Below, piece by piece: positions 37,583 to 49,720 of a DNA stretch of 64,000 nucleotides. Source of the DNA: Psilocybe azurescens (taxonomy: Eukaryota > Basidiomycota > Agaricomycetes > Agaricales > Agrocybaceae); assembly GCA_023853785.1 (NCBI GenBank), contig JAJIRX010000681.1:1-64000 (forward strand). Direction: 5' to 3'. The position numbers and the translations under genes were made by a program. The notes under the pieces were generated by a model, which saw only the letters and a program-made list of their open reading frames with translations, ran no database searches and had not been told where the DNA came from. The number at the start of each line of letters is the position of its first letter. The stretch's first letter is position 1.

Positions 37583-37835
37583 CTTTTTTATGTTCCTTTT
37601 CTCTATTCTTTATTCCCATCGCTTTCAAACTTTCCCATTGCAGGATATATACCATATATGTAAATATGGATTCAAAAGTACAGAGCCTCATACCGTGTAT
37701 TTCTAAACTTATTTACCCTATATCTCATAAATTTGCATTTACACAGCGCGTATTTTTGACGACCGACGCGTTTAACGTTATGGAAACCGCGATAAATTGG
37801 AATCACCTGACGTGGATTCACCTTGCAGAAAACAC

Positions 37836-38673
37836 ATGTCTCCTGCTCCTCTACCACCACCCCCACCAGCCCCCAAGCCGTGGCCTATACCCAAGCTTCA
37901 TCTTCGCATCGATGACCTCGATCATGAAGGCTCAGACATCTTCTTGTCTGCTGTAAATCCCAAAGTCGCCCTGCGTGCCGCCGTTCTAGCGAGTTTCGAA
38001 TGGCTCTATACCCCGGAGACTGCACCCAGGACGTATGCACCGTCTGTGCCTTCTTGCTGATGAATATCGTCATTAATTCTTGTTAACTGCGCTAGCGTGA
38101 TCCAAATTCTTTTAGTCTTACGGCCGATGATTGGTGTTGCAGTCACTTTTGGCACACAGTCTCACAAGGAGATCCACTTCTCCTTGGATCACATCAAACG
38201 CTCTGTGAACAGAGCCCGCGATGAGATCATGGGTGTCCTCGTTCACGAGGTCGTTCATTGCTTCCAGTATAACGCCCTTGATACTTGTCCAGGAGGTCTG
38301 ATCGAAGGCATTGCAGGTACTATGGAATCTTCCTAGTTCTGATTTTAGTCCTTGACCCCCTTCCATAGACTTTGTTCGTCTCCATGCAGGCTTTTCTCCA
38401 CCTCATTGGAAACGAACGGGTGGGGATAAATGGGACATAGGATACGAAAAGACCGCTTATTTTCTGAACTGGATTGAGAAACGCTACGGAGAAGGCACTA
38501 TACGTGAACTAAACGAGGGGATGAAAGATAAGGAATATCATCGCCGCATCTTCAAGGAGCTTACAGGCAGGCCTGTGAGGAAACTGTGGGCCATATATTG
38601 CAAGAGCCTGGAGGAGCCGCCCGAGACTCCGGAGGGGTTTATTCTGGTTCATCAGAAAGATATAATGAAGTAA
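37836..38673 (+). CDS. Basic secretory protein-type metallopeptidase
   Basis: Zinc metallopeptidase-like protein of the plant basic secretory protein (BSP) family, about 250 residues. It starts MSPAPLPPPPPAPKPWP, then PKLHLRIDDLDHEGSDIFL, an intron (about 38033-38095), SHKEIHFSLDHIKRS, and the HExxH zinc site in VLVHEVVHCFQY (about 38235-38270). GGLIEGIA precedes a second intron and DFVRL; then SPPHWKR, WDIGYEKTAYFLNWIEKRYGEGTI and LTGRPVRKLW near the end. No signal peptide: the N terminus is Pro-rich, so a cytosolic location is likely despite the family name. Intron positions match those of the next gene, supporting tandem duplication. Substrate unknown; in plants the family is linked to defence. 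Confidence 0.85.
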
Positions 38674-39095
38674 CCGGACATCTCAAGTTTTCATACCCAT
38701 ACTGTGGCTTGCCCACCCCCACTTTATTACAAGGAAATACCGTCCGTGTTAGGCTCATACTTACATCTTGCTTTTTTTTGCTGTGAAAGCCATCTCCGAG
38801 TCGGCTATCTGAACATTGATTGGACATATCATCTTGCAAAGTCCTAGTGCGTTCGAATGTTTGTTCTTTCTACATCCTTGTTTTCTCTCTGACGACAGAG
38901 CCAGATTCCAGATTCTGCAATCATTTCCTAAAGTCGAACAAGGTTGTTTTGTGAAGCATTTGGAAACATACAGATCGTGATATTTTCAGTGTCAACATAT
39001 CATTAAGATATCTCACCGGTTGGCCGACCCCGAGTCGGGTCACGATGTGTCCAAGGTTATCTACTAAGAACATTATTTGATGATGGCAATCGGCT
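38674..39095. other. Spacer between duplicated peptidase genes
   Basis: Between the two BSP-type genes. No coding remnant of a further copy was seen; presumed terminator and promoter. Confidence 0.5.
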
Positions 39096-40671
39096 ATGCC
39101 TCCTGTGACCATCTCAACGACCATCGAGTGGCCTACTCCCTCACTCAAGCTTCGCATCGATGACCTTTCTCACAAAGGCGTCAATATATTCTTGAATGCG
39201 ATCAACCCCGAAGAGGTCCTTTCCCGAGCTGTGACAGCCGCCTTCAAATGGCTGTATACCCCGGAGACGGCACCTGAGTATGTCGTCTTTCTGCTCTTCA
39301 CGTTTTTGGTATGATTTGATGAGCAACAGCATAAAGGAAATCACATTGGTTCTGTGCAGATTGTCCAGCATTGCAGAAACATCGATTGCTTCAAAGGACG
39401 ATGTACTGCACATAGAGATTGTGCTCTCGCTTGAATATATCGAACAAAGCCAACATCGCGTCGAGGACGAAGTAACGGGACTATTGATCCATGAAATTGC
39501 TCACTGTTTACAACGTATTTATCCTGATAATAAGTACCCCTCAGGACTCTTATTAGGCATAGCCGGTAGGTATAGATCGTCGTCTCTCTTGACTCTTTCC
39601 TGTTTAATGTTATCATGCCAAAGATTATGTGAGACTGAAGGAAGGATACGGTCCTCCACACTGGAAACAGCAAACTCGCGGCGCATGGGACGCCGGCTTC
39701 GAAACGACAGCTTATTTCCTCGAATGGATAGAAAAGAAACACAGGGAAGGAACCGTCCGAACGTTTATTGCAGCTCTAGAGTCCAAGTATGACAAAGACT
39801 TATTCAAGCAACTTACGGGCGTTCCTGTTTCTGATCTTTGGCAGCAATATTGCGAAAATGTTGAATCGAACGACACAATTTTGGAAGATTCTCAGGAACA
39901 GGAATCTCCCAGTCCCTTGACATCATGGCCCATCCCAAAATTTAATATTCGAATAGAGGATCTTGATCATGAAGGGGTCGATATCTTTTTCGAAGCCGTC
40001 AGGCCCAAAGAGGCACTAAGAAAATCAGTCCTGGCGAGCTTCAATTGGCTCTACACTCTAAAAAATGTGCCCACCAAGTATGTTATTCGTCTCTAAATCA
40101 GATTATGAACTCACCGTTACTCTTTGCAGTGTTAAAGAAATCTTGCTTGTACTACGGGCGATGGACGGAGTGGCATACACAACCGGGAGCTCATCACACA
40201 AGGAGATTCATTTTTCTTTGAATTACATCAAGGATTGCAAGAGCCGTGCCAGCGATGAATTCATGGGCGTGCTTGTGCACGAAGTCGTGCATTGCTACCA
40301 ATACGACGCTCGAGGGTCGTGTCCGGGGGGGTTGGTAGAAGGGATGGCCGGTAAATCAATCTCGATTTTTTGTGCATATTTTGTTGCTTACTATCGGCAT
40401 GCAGACTTTGTGCGCCTGAATGAATCCCTTGCGCCCCCCTCACTGGCGGAGATCGGCGGGAGGTAAGTGGGACGACGGTTACGACAGAACGGCCTTCTTC
40501 CTTGACTGGATCGAACACTCCTCCGGAAAAGGCACTATTCAGAAGCTGAATCATCGTATGAAACGCTCCACATACAACAATGCATTGTTCCAAGAACTCA
40601 CTGGAACTCCTATCGACGAACTCTGGGCCAACTACGGGAAGTTTCTGGATGAGAAATCTACTGATCTCTGA
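39096..40671 (+). CDS. Two-domain BSP-type metallopeptidase (fusion)
   Basis: Two BSP domains in one open frame. Domain 1 (39096-39850) begins MPPVTISTTIEWPTPSLKLR and has HEIAHCLQ near 39495, but GLLLGIA where the sister domains have GLIEGIA or GLVEGMA, so a conserved Glu is replaced by Leu. Domain 2 (about 39925-40671) has FNIRIEDLDHEGVDIFFEAV, SHKEIHFSLNYIKD, VHEVVHCYQYDARGS and GGLVEGMA, ending ELTGTPIDELW. The linker ESNDTILEDSQEQESPSPLTS is read without a stop or intron, so the fusion does not depend on gene-model choices. Four introns, two per domain, fall at equivalent sites. The second domain crosses a C6 run (40434-40439) where five C restore PPHWRR; probably an assembly error. Confidence 0.83.
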
Positions 40672-41311
40672 AGGAAGGAATAGAACTTTGTAAGTTCGCA
40701 GGCTCGAATCTTGGTGCCTCTTCCTCTTAGCCAGCCAGGATTCTGGAAAACGACCATTGTCACGGAGTTATAATTCTACCCCTTTGAAGCAATTTTATTA
40801 GAAACAAGGAGGCGGATAGTTTGTTGTAACGAATTTCGGGAAATCTAAGTTTGTTCCAGACTGTATATGCTAGAAATAACTGTCCGCTTGATATGAACAA
40901 AAGCTCTCACCATGGAGTGAATAAATTTTTGCAGACAGGTGCAGACATCTCCTCAGAGTCAATTTAAAGCCAGTCTTTCGGGTTGTCCATGTACTAAATG
41001 ATACAATGGGTCGTAAATACTTCTGGTCAAGGGGAATTAGTTGTTAAAAAATAAAGTATAAAAAGGCCGTGAAAATCATGAGATTATGAAGCAAACAGAA
41101 AAGATAAGAGAAGTACAACCTAGTGTATGTTGCGAAGGGATATGGCAAAAGAGAGTTAATACATGTGTCACAAACTGCAGACAGCAAGGTGTAGTAGTCA
41201 GAAAGCACAGGAAGGTAGAATGAAAGATGACCCGCGGAGACCAAGAAAAAGTGGAAGCAAGGGATTATGCCAGTTGTTTGACTCGAATGTGACAGAGTCC
41301 GGGTGGATTGT
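40672..41311. other. Intergenic stretch between convergent genes
   Basis: Between the 3' ends of the two-domain peptidase and FCP1. AT-rich in part, no recognised feature. Confidence 0.5.
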
Positions 41312-44300
41312 CTATCCCCACTCTTCTTCCAACTCGCGGGCCAAGAAATCCTCTTCTTCCTCTTCTTCCTCCTCTTCGTCGTCGCCGTCGTCCTCGTACA
41401 TGATGCCCGGGGACGAAACCTTTGTGTCCGGCAGGGCAGAACCATTGCTCGCTTTATCGTCCTTCGTAGTCCCTATGTCGTCGGCTGTGATCCCTTCTTT
41501 CAGCTTAGAGTACCCCGAGCGTTCAAAAGCCACCTTTTCCGTCTGGCGAGTGGGGAGCCATAGTCGTTGCCTGCATCTGACGGCGTTGCACTGCGTATTC
41601 GCTTTCGCGACTTGTTTCCCGAGTCGTCGTTGCCGCCTGAGTCTGACGGTGTCGAGCTGCGAAATCGCTTTCTTGTTGTCGGCTGCGCTGTATTATTTGC
41701 ACCCCTATCCAAATAAATTAAGTCAATGCATTAGCGAAGCAGCATATTAAGCGACTTACCCATCCGTCCAGTCGTCTTCCGATGCGTTGTCGCTCTTCAT
41801 ACCCTGTACATAATATTCGTTGTCGTTGTCGTCGTCGTCGCTTTCGTTCATGGCAGCCTCAACTTCATCGTTGATGTCGTCCCAATTGATGGCTTCGAGC
41901 TGGAGCCCACCTGTTTCTTTCATATCTGACGGCTCCTGGTCCCAGTCGTCCGAATCAATGTCGAGGTCTGAGGATAACTGGTGGTACTCCGTGTTAGGAC
42001 TTGAATTAGGTATCACCACAGGCGGATCGTCGAGCAGATACGGCTTCTCGTCTTGTCGGCGCCACAGTGCTATAGAGTCAGTGAACCACGCCAACCACAC
42101 TATCTTGATCCCCCTCGCCTCCGTGCCATGTCTACTTTAACGGTCCCACGCTACATGGGGGTGTTATTGTCTCCGGAGTCAGCAAAAGTCCATCAAAGTA
42201 ACAATTAGAAAAACATGGAACTAAACACGGAAACATGGGGAAACAAGGGGAACAAGGAAGAATGTTTCACATTTGATAAGTAGACTATCATGGAGAATGC
42301 TCGGGTGATTACTCCGTGTCACTTGCGCGTCCGCTTTCGCTTTTCGCGTGTCGCGTGCCGAATTGAAAGGTACGATGTTTGCTCACCTTTGCAGCCACGA
42401 CATGAGTGATGTTACTCGTCAATTCCGTTGAACATTGCGCCCCAAACATGTGAGCCATCCGCCAGATTTCCGTCGATTCAGGCTTGGTGTCAAGAGGGAT
42501 CACACTCGAAAAGAGAATATGGACGCCATCGAACACTTCGGATCGTATCCGAGGAATAATCCGCTACAGCAAGCAAACCATCCATGGTTACAATTAGATG
42601 TATGTGTCGTGTCAAGAATGAAACATACCGTGACATCGAATGATTTAGCAGACCCTGCCTTCGTTCTAGCGTTCTCACTTGAGCGACGCGCATCATAGGC
42701 ACTAAAGAACCTTGTATGAACCTCGTTTAGCAGCTGTAAAGTTGAGGTGTTAACTACTGGGTCGAGAGGACGAAGCTTGAATGGGCTTACTTTACCTATC
42801 CGATCTAATTCGTAGTCGTCGTTCTTCAATAGCGCCTTCTTATGCGTTTTCTCTGGTTTAGGCGACGGCGTTGGTGTAGGCAGGTTCTCGGCGCTAGCTG
42901 AGGTTTCTTCTGCTGGGGCTTGCTCAGCACCTTGCTGTTCCTGGATTTCGTGCTCTTGAAGCTCTTTTTTCCTTCTTGGCTAACGGGCGTTCTTCTAGTT
43001 GGGCATCAAGCGCAGCATTATTCTGCGTAAACATGGCAGTTTCGAGTTCTGTTATTTCCTCGTCTGGGGCTATCGTAGGGACGGTAGAAGATGTATCAGC
43101 ATCTATGGGGTTCGCGTTTGATTCAAGTGTCGATACGTTAGTGGTTCCATTTATGCTCGCGACAGATGTGGGCGTGGGCATATTTAGCACAGAGGGTGTA
43201 AGCGGCTCAATCTTCGGGAGGAACGACGAGTTGATGTCGCCAATTCCGACAAAAAAGTCATCTGTTCCGAGATTAACGATGGTAAACCCGAGCGGATAAC
43301 TATAATACTTACAAGGGATAACTTTAAGAAGATTCGGACTCCATTCCCATACATCTGCCCGGTCGTCAATAATTACGACCATTGACGTGTCCGAAGGGAA
43401 GAGTCGCTTTAAATTCTTTTGTGTCAAACCTATTGAACAGGAATGGTCAGGAATGGGTGGCACAATGAGGATGCGACTACGTGTAATACGTACTTCCACT
43501 CTCGTCTCGACTCAACAGTCGACCTCCGAAAATGTTTCCATCCGGATCAATTGCAGCACATACTTCTTCCGCATATGCTCGGGTTCCCATCGTATAAACG
43601 TGCATCTCATACTTCGTGGCAGTCTCACGTAGAAATTCTTTCCAACCGGGTCTGGCAGAATTAAAGAAATGATAAGGAACAAAGGGTAACAATGACAGAA
43701 GAGGGGTAAGAGATCTCACCGTGGCTTGATGTAATACATACACCCTTCGGTTTCAACCATCTTGTTCTTACCCTTTCCGCGATGAGCACCGCGCACCGCT
43801 GGAGGGCCGAAAGACTCTGGGCCTAGCCTGAAGCTCTTGACGTCTTTCAGAGCCTCCCAGTTGGGGTTGCACTCGTCGTCGTCGTCGGGTTCAGGGGCAG
43901 TGGTTTGTTCAGCACCATCGTCGCGTGGGGTGGTAGACGCCTTCTTTGCCTGCCTGGCTTCCCAGGCTTCGCCCTCGTTTATCCACTCGCCTACAGTAGG
44001 GTCGACAGTTGCATGTACTATAGTCTGATCAAGATCGACGATCAGTGATAGCTTTCGTGATTTAAGAAGATGGTCTGCCGCTTCCCGCTCGATACGCTTG
44101 GCGTATTCGAGAGATACTGTAGGACCATGAGCGGAATGGGTCATCTGGATGTTGGCACGAGCTGTATCGGGGGCGTCTAGATAGTCGGTGCTGTGATAGC
44201 TGTATGAGCACTAACTTGAATACAAAGGATGACAGAAATAAGTGCATACATGGTCATATCCTTCGCGCACAGGGCGCAAAGACCGCCTATTTGAACTTCA

Positions 44301-44596
44301 TGTTTGCAGGGCTCCTCGACGAAGAGAGCTGGGGAGTCAGCGGCTCTCTTCCTGGAAATGACATCGCCGACTTTGACTTTCCAGGCTTTGACGACGCCCT
44401 CGACGGTGGAATCCCAAGTGCCAAATCTGGTCTCGGGGATTTGTTCTGGGCCGGCAGGGGTGTAGACAAAGGAGTATTCTACGAGACGCGACTTTCGATC
44501 GATATTTGAGTTGAGCTGTGCATTGAGAGAAGTGATCTTGAGAGGATAAGGAAGGTTCTGGGGTAGATGCAGCGGTGTTGGTTCCGACTCGTCCAT
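41312..44596 (-). CDS. FCP1: FCP1, RNA polymerase II CTD phosphatase
   Basis: Nuclear phosphatase that recycles RNA polymerase II by dephosphorylating its C-terminal domain. It starts MDESEPTPLHLPQNLPY; then a biotinyl-like N-terminal region and CKHEVQIGGLCALCAKDM. The catalytic DxDxT motif is SLIVDLDQTIVHATVDPT (about 44060-44005), followed by MYYIKPRPGWKEFL, YEMHVYTMGTRAYA and VVIIDDRADVW. A BRCT domain (VHILFSSVIPLD, WRMAHMFGAQC, ITHVVAAK) lies at about 42530-42390. The C-terminal region is acidic: WDQEPSDMKETGG, NESDDDDND, and a Glu run (41345-41390) encoded by GAA/GAG repeats. T6 at 42965-42970 is one base too long in the reading frame, probably an assembly error. Multiple short introns. 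Confidence 0.92.
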
Positions 44597-44695
44597 GGCC
44601 CTTGCTGTTTCTGATCACCCAGGCATACCACGACCAACCCCTTCAACGATCCCTTCATCGGAGTTCGGAACTTTCCGCTTTGGGACACACCTCTA

Positions 44696-45925
44696 CTACA
44701 ACAACGGGCCTACAAGCGACTCGTCCCTCAACACTCTCTCCGAACTCTTATATCCATCTACCAGTATTCTAACTCCTTCCAATACGATCTCTCGCGAATC
44801 CTCCTTGTTTCCCCACTCCACTCGCGCCCCAAGGATCGCCATGTGCGTTCCCCACTGCACAAGCGTCCTCTTCACTACTTCCATCTCTGGCTCGCATGTC
44901 CTCTTGTATTCTCGGAAGAAATGCTCCAGTACAAGCGACGCCGTCTCTTGGCACACCTCTGGCTGTGATCTGCGTAAGAGATGTATCTCAGCACAGAACT
45001 GGCCCACATCCAATCCACTCAACCCCGTCTTGGTGAGTTCCCAGTCGAGCACACTTATGCCCGTCAGACCCCCTCGCTCGTCAAGCTGCACCATCAGATT
45101 CCCTGGCCAAAAGTCTCCCATCACGAACTGTGCTTAAAATGTTAACAACGTTATCTGAGTGCTTGGTGCAAACCGACCTGATCATCAACAGCAAGCAGCG
45201 CCTGCGTCGTCTCCTCCACTAACCCCTTAATCGCCTCCAGATCCTCCTGCGCAGCCACCAATGGCGGGTCCTGCAACTTTGGCAACCCGCTGTCTCCCGA
45301 AAGTGTGGGCAGCAGCCTCCCGTAGAACACCCACGCGGACATCGCCTTTGCCTGAGCATTGCCCTTGACGGCCTCGCACAACTCCTGGTTGCCCTTGCCC
45401 CACCTGTGCATCCCCCCCGAGGAACGTCCCGACAGCAGCGCCGATCTTCTGTGCTATCGTGGGAGTCGCGCGGCCCTGCTGCATGAATGCCTTGAGCGAG
45501 ATTGAGTCCTCGCCCGCGTCGTCCATGATAATAACGTGCGCCTCCCGGTCAAATAGATGCACCTCGGGCACCGTCACGATCGAGTCGGGGGTCAACCATG
45601 CCCCAACGCGTCGGAGCGCCTCCACTTCATAGATCTGCATAAAAATCAACAAGGCTTTTAGAAGTAAATCAAACTCAGCACCTACCTGCCTCCCGAGCTC
45701 GAACGCAATCTGGGGCAAATCCTTCACGTACAGCTTCGCATGCTTGAGCACGACAGTCCGTTTTCCTCTGTACGGCGTAGCCAGACGTAGCCTGAATACA
45801 TAATTCGCCGTGCCGCCTGATAAGGCCACGACATCGGTGCTCGCGAATGGGGTTTCCGCGAGATATGCGCGAACGTCCGCTTCTTGCGACAGATCGAGTC
45901 CCTGGGGTCGGTGGATCTCGGTCAT
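44696..45925 (-). CDS. APH-type kinase, methylthioribose-kinase-like
   Basis: Member of the aminoglycoside phosphotransferase/choline kinase-like fold (PF01636 type). It starts MTEIHRPQGLDLSQEADVRA; the N lobe has VVALSGGTANYVFRLRL (nucleotide loop) and VVLKHAKLY with the putative ATP Lys. An intron at about 45640-45685 follows. The catalytic loop reads FVMGDFWPGNLMV (about 45125-45085): Met replaces the usual His of HGD, as I recall is frequent in this fungal subfamily; the metal-binding motif is VLDWELTKTG. A frame break at C7 (45412-45418 on the + strand) is restored by removing one base. A longer start at 46018 is open but adds no conserved sequence. Substrate unknown; a sugar or amino alcohol kinase is likely. 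Confidence 0.75.
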
Positions 45926-46018
45926 AGCCACAATAACTGTTTTTACTGCGTTGTTTGAAGTTCCTGGTGACGATACGCCTTCTTTTGGTCTTTTTGGGGC
46001 AACAAAAAGAGTGGTCAA

Positions 46019-47450
46019 GTGATTGCTGAATAGAATCCAAGTGGTATTTTGGTGACGACTGATCTTGTTGAGATGTGAGCCCTCTGTATGGTATATAAAC
46101 CCTCACGACCAAGGCTCGTGAGCTTTTGACAAGGCGGTTGCGTCTGCAACGGTCCCGCAAACTTCAAACTAAACCGCTGTGCGAGTCACCTTAATCTTAA
46201 TCACCCAACAGGATAACCATCTGCATACGTGAACTCAACTTTGAATCTCCCGCATACCGGGAAACCACGGGTAATAGAATCATGGTTAAATCTACTTATC
46301 AATGAACGAACCCAGACTCGACGTCACCCAACCGCGAATTCTCTTGCGTTCGCCTCCGTCGTGTCAATCAGCGGAACCGATGTGTTTCTCCAGTGATTTG
46401 AAAACAGGGCCTATTTCTGCTGCGACTATGCTATATGCGGCCCTTGGTACTGTACTGTCCTATCTACTATCTACTACCGCAAGCTTCTCGAATCGCGAGC
46501 TTATGGTACACGCACCCCGAAATTTAATTAGCTTAAGCCACACAAGCAATGAATGCCACATCCCAAGTAGTCTTTAAGGTCGTCTTTACAATCGGTAACC
46601 CAATCTTGTTAATCTCTGATTGACAGTAAGACACTCACTCAAAAGGCGTAGTTCAGACGTGACGTCTCACATAAGCAAAGCACATCGGCGACAAAGAGGA
46701 CGAAGGATGATTTCAAAGCACATATAAGTAACATAATGGTTCGTGCAAGTCTATGTGTAAAAAAGTAGAGAGGTAGAGGGAATAGGTAATAACAGATGCG
46801 AATGAACAGGAGAAACGGGTCGGGTTGCGCTGGGCTGGGATCGATGCAAAGCAAGGAGCCCAGGTCTAAATACGATGCAGAGTAAGGGGGTAGGTGGGTG
46901 GTAAAGACGAGATGCAGAAAATGGACAACAGGACACAAGGCAAAAGGTACACGACAGAGGAAAAGAGGATAACAGTAGGTATAGTAGTACGAATATGGTG
47001 GTGTCGTGATGTGGGAATATCAGAGGCGTAGGTAGGTAGAGTAGGTGATAGTCATAGTGATGGTACACACTAAACGAGGAGACGAGCAATGAGAAAAAAT
47101 AGGAAATGGAAAGGAAAGTTGGAGAAATGACGAGATACAATGCATGACGAATGAATAGAAGAAGAGAAGAGAACGTGGAGGGATACAGTTACACATAATG
47201 AAAAGAAAGAAGAAAACCCTAAAACACGATGCACTATAGGTATAAACGTGTAAGCATCAGCATGCCCTGTGCGTGTCAACCATGGAAAGAGAAAGAAGAG
47301 GATGGAAGGAAGTGGTCACGTAGAAAAAACAAGTCAGAAAGGCGCGCGCATGTATGACTCTTTTAACCTCACAAGCCCCCAGAAATAAATAAGTTAAAAA
47401 GAAACCCAAGCAAACAACGGCGGCAACAGCAATAACAACGTCTCTCAGCT
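46019..47450. other. 1.4 kb gene-free stretch
   Basis: Upstream of the kinase gene and downstream of the unrecognised coiled-coil gene. Region 46640-47330 is purine-rich on the + strand with many GGAAAG/GAGAAG runs, giving spurious minus-strand open frames. No motif-bearing protein, RNA or repeat recognised; a long 3' untranslated region of the neighbour is possible. Confidence 0.5.
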
Positions 47451-49720
47451 CTACGCCAAAGACACGGACGACGCAGCGCGGGTGAGCAGGCTGCGCCCAA
47501 TACCCTCGTACGCCACACCCACCACTCGCTCTCTCCCACCTCCAAGCGCCGTCTCCCTCGCGACTCCCTCCCACTGCACCCCGCGCTTCCACATGATATT
47601 ATGCAGTGCCTTGAGCCTTAGATGCACCGGGTTACCCACACTCCGTATCCGCCAGCTCACCTGGCCGGGCGCATGGGTCGCTGACGGCGCAGGATCCGAT
47701 GAAGGATACATCGTGTGCAGTTCCGACAGCGCATGGAACCGGAATGGCGAGCGCGTGGGCGATGGCACAGGTTTGAAATACAGACGATACGGAAGCGGAT
47801 CGGGCAGGACTGTTCGTGGTGAACCGTTCAATGGAAAGGGGAGATGTGAGAGGGATGTAGCGGGGAGTAGGCGAGGACTTTGCGATGTCGTTGGATATCT
47901 GCGACCCTAACAGGAGAGACGTCGGGTCGAGAAAGATAGTCACATCCGACGAGGAAACTCGATAACCTGCCGGCCTAAGTTTAGGACGGGTAGTGCTGCG
48001 GCTCGGGGTTTTTGATAATGATGATGATATATCCTGCGAGCTGCTGATACTGGTAGTATTCTTACCACTGGCATCCGGAACGTCGAGCTCGCGATCGTCA
48101 AAATTATCATAGGAAGCAGCGACACTAAAAAGTGCCGTGGTCACGTATGCATTCTGGAAACCCTTGGCGAGTTCCACGAATTTAGACATACGGCGAACGA
48201 GGGTGCCAGCGCCTTCTTTCGCGGCACGAACGGTACTAGTACTCCGCTGCCTTCCCAAATGCGATATGGGTGCCGGTTTAGGAGGATTAGGGGAATCGAT
48301 GGGAAGGGGCGAGTCGGCTGCCGTGACAGGAGTGAGGGAATGGGGACGACAGGAATGACGTAGAGAGGACGGGTGATCGGCCAACCATGATTTGGGCCGG
48401 GGGAAGCAAACCAGTTCGATTTGGAGGAGGTAATAGGGGACGAAGACGGTGTAGTAAGATCGGTGGTTGATGATGAAGCAGAGGAATTGCGGAAAGAAAG
48501 CCAGGAGGATGTTCTAGGTATTGATGAAGAGGAGGATGACGACAATGCAGGCGACAGAGGGGGGAGATGGGGCAGTACATGCCAGACAGGGCGGAAATGG
48601 GCGACGAGGAAGCGCACGCTGTTTGCCCTTGCGTTTCCTGCGCTCTTCTTCGTTGTACTCTATTTCGACGAGAAGCGCATCTAACAGACGCTCTTGTCTG
48701 CGCTTTTTCGGGAGACTGTGCGTTCTGGACGTTGATTTGGGACTGGCGGTTCTGCGCGGGCGTAGATCGAAATCAAGGGGAAACAGAGGTCCCTGCATGC
48801 TCTTGAGCACATCATTGAACGACACAGACGACGATTCGTCAAAGACAGGCTCAGGCTCGGGCTGCGTCTGCGTCTGCGTCTGTCTTGATGGAACGGGGGA
48901 GTGGTGCTCGGGCTGGGGCTGGGGGCAAACGGAAAATCGTACACAAACTGGGCACGGGACTGACGCTGGGAGGCAAGGGGACTGGGGGAGGGTTGTTTGA
49001 ATGCAACTATCTTGCGACTGCTGTTCCGCTTGGCCCTCCGCCGTTCCTCGTCGGCAGCTCTGCGTGTCTCGTGCTCCTCCTCCAGCTTCTTCTTCTCTTT
49101 CCTTCTCAGCACCGTCAGTCGCTCTTCCCTCAGCCGTTTCTTCTCATCCTCCCATTTCCTCTCGCACTGTCGCAGTCGCTCTATCCGCCGTCGCTCCTCT
49201 AACCGTTCCACCTCACGTGCCTGCATCTCGCGCATCGCCTTTTCGTCCCGCTCGTTCATCAGCCCCCATTGGGCACGAAACAGAAATCAAAGTCCTCGTC
49301 CTGCACAGCCGCGATGCGGGGATCATCGTCAGAGGTTACCTCGATGCCTTTGAGGCGGAGAAGGAGAATCTTGGCCAGATGGATGTCGTCAAGGGCGTAG
49401 GCAACATGGACCTGGTCTTCGAGGGAGCGCGGCGGGGAGGGGGGAGAGTCGTAGTAGTCTGGGGACATGGAGGCAGAGCTGGGAGGAGAGGGCGAGGCAG
49501 AGCGCATGAAGGGAGGTGCGTAGGCGGCGCGCATTGGAACAGGTGATACGATGGGGAGTGGTGGTGGCATTGAGAGGGCGGAGTTTGACTCGGAGTCGAT
49601 TATGAATAGCTTGCGGTGTGTGCGCCGCTCCTCAGATGCCTGGCGGGCGAGTGCAGAGTCTGAGACCTGGCGGGAGCGGCCACGACGGGCGACAGAGTCT
49701 GGGGGCGGCTGATTTGGCAT
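47451..49720 (-). CDS. Unrecognised single-exon coiled-coil protein
   Basis: I do not recognise the family. The N terminus, MPNQPPPDSVARRGRSRQVS, is Ser/Pro-rich; SLEDQVHVAYALDDIHLAK follows, then a helical block LMNERDEKAMREMQAREVER, long stretches of Glu/Arg (49255-49010), a Ser-rich region with FNDVLKSMQGPLFPLDFDLR, and a C-terminal part with FVELAKGFQNAYVTTALFSV, VSSSDVTIFLDP and LKALHNIMWKRG. About 750 residues, no convincing intron. The frame must change at C5 49263-49267, G5 48895-48899, G6 48559-48564, G5 48399-48403 and G4 47838-47841. Each is repaired by one base in a homopolymer, which argues for one intact gene with assembly errors. A basic patch and coiled coil suggest a scaffold, but no function can be given. 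Confidence 0.6.

Noticed and set aside
44696..45925. Aminoglycoside resistance gene
   Set aside because: The fold is shared by many eukaryotic small-molecule kinases; the HGD motif is altered and the gene has introns and native composition.
46640..47330. Long minus-strand open frames suggesting membrane proteins
   Set aside because: They are the complement of a purine-rich tract, giving artificial Leu/Phe/Ser-rich translations without motifs.
47457..48820. Several overlapping open frames on both strands, appearing as separate genes
   Set aside because: Frames join end to end at homopolymers into one continuous minus-strand protein; plus-strand frames are shadows of biased composition.
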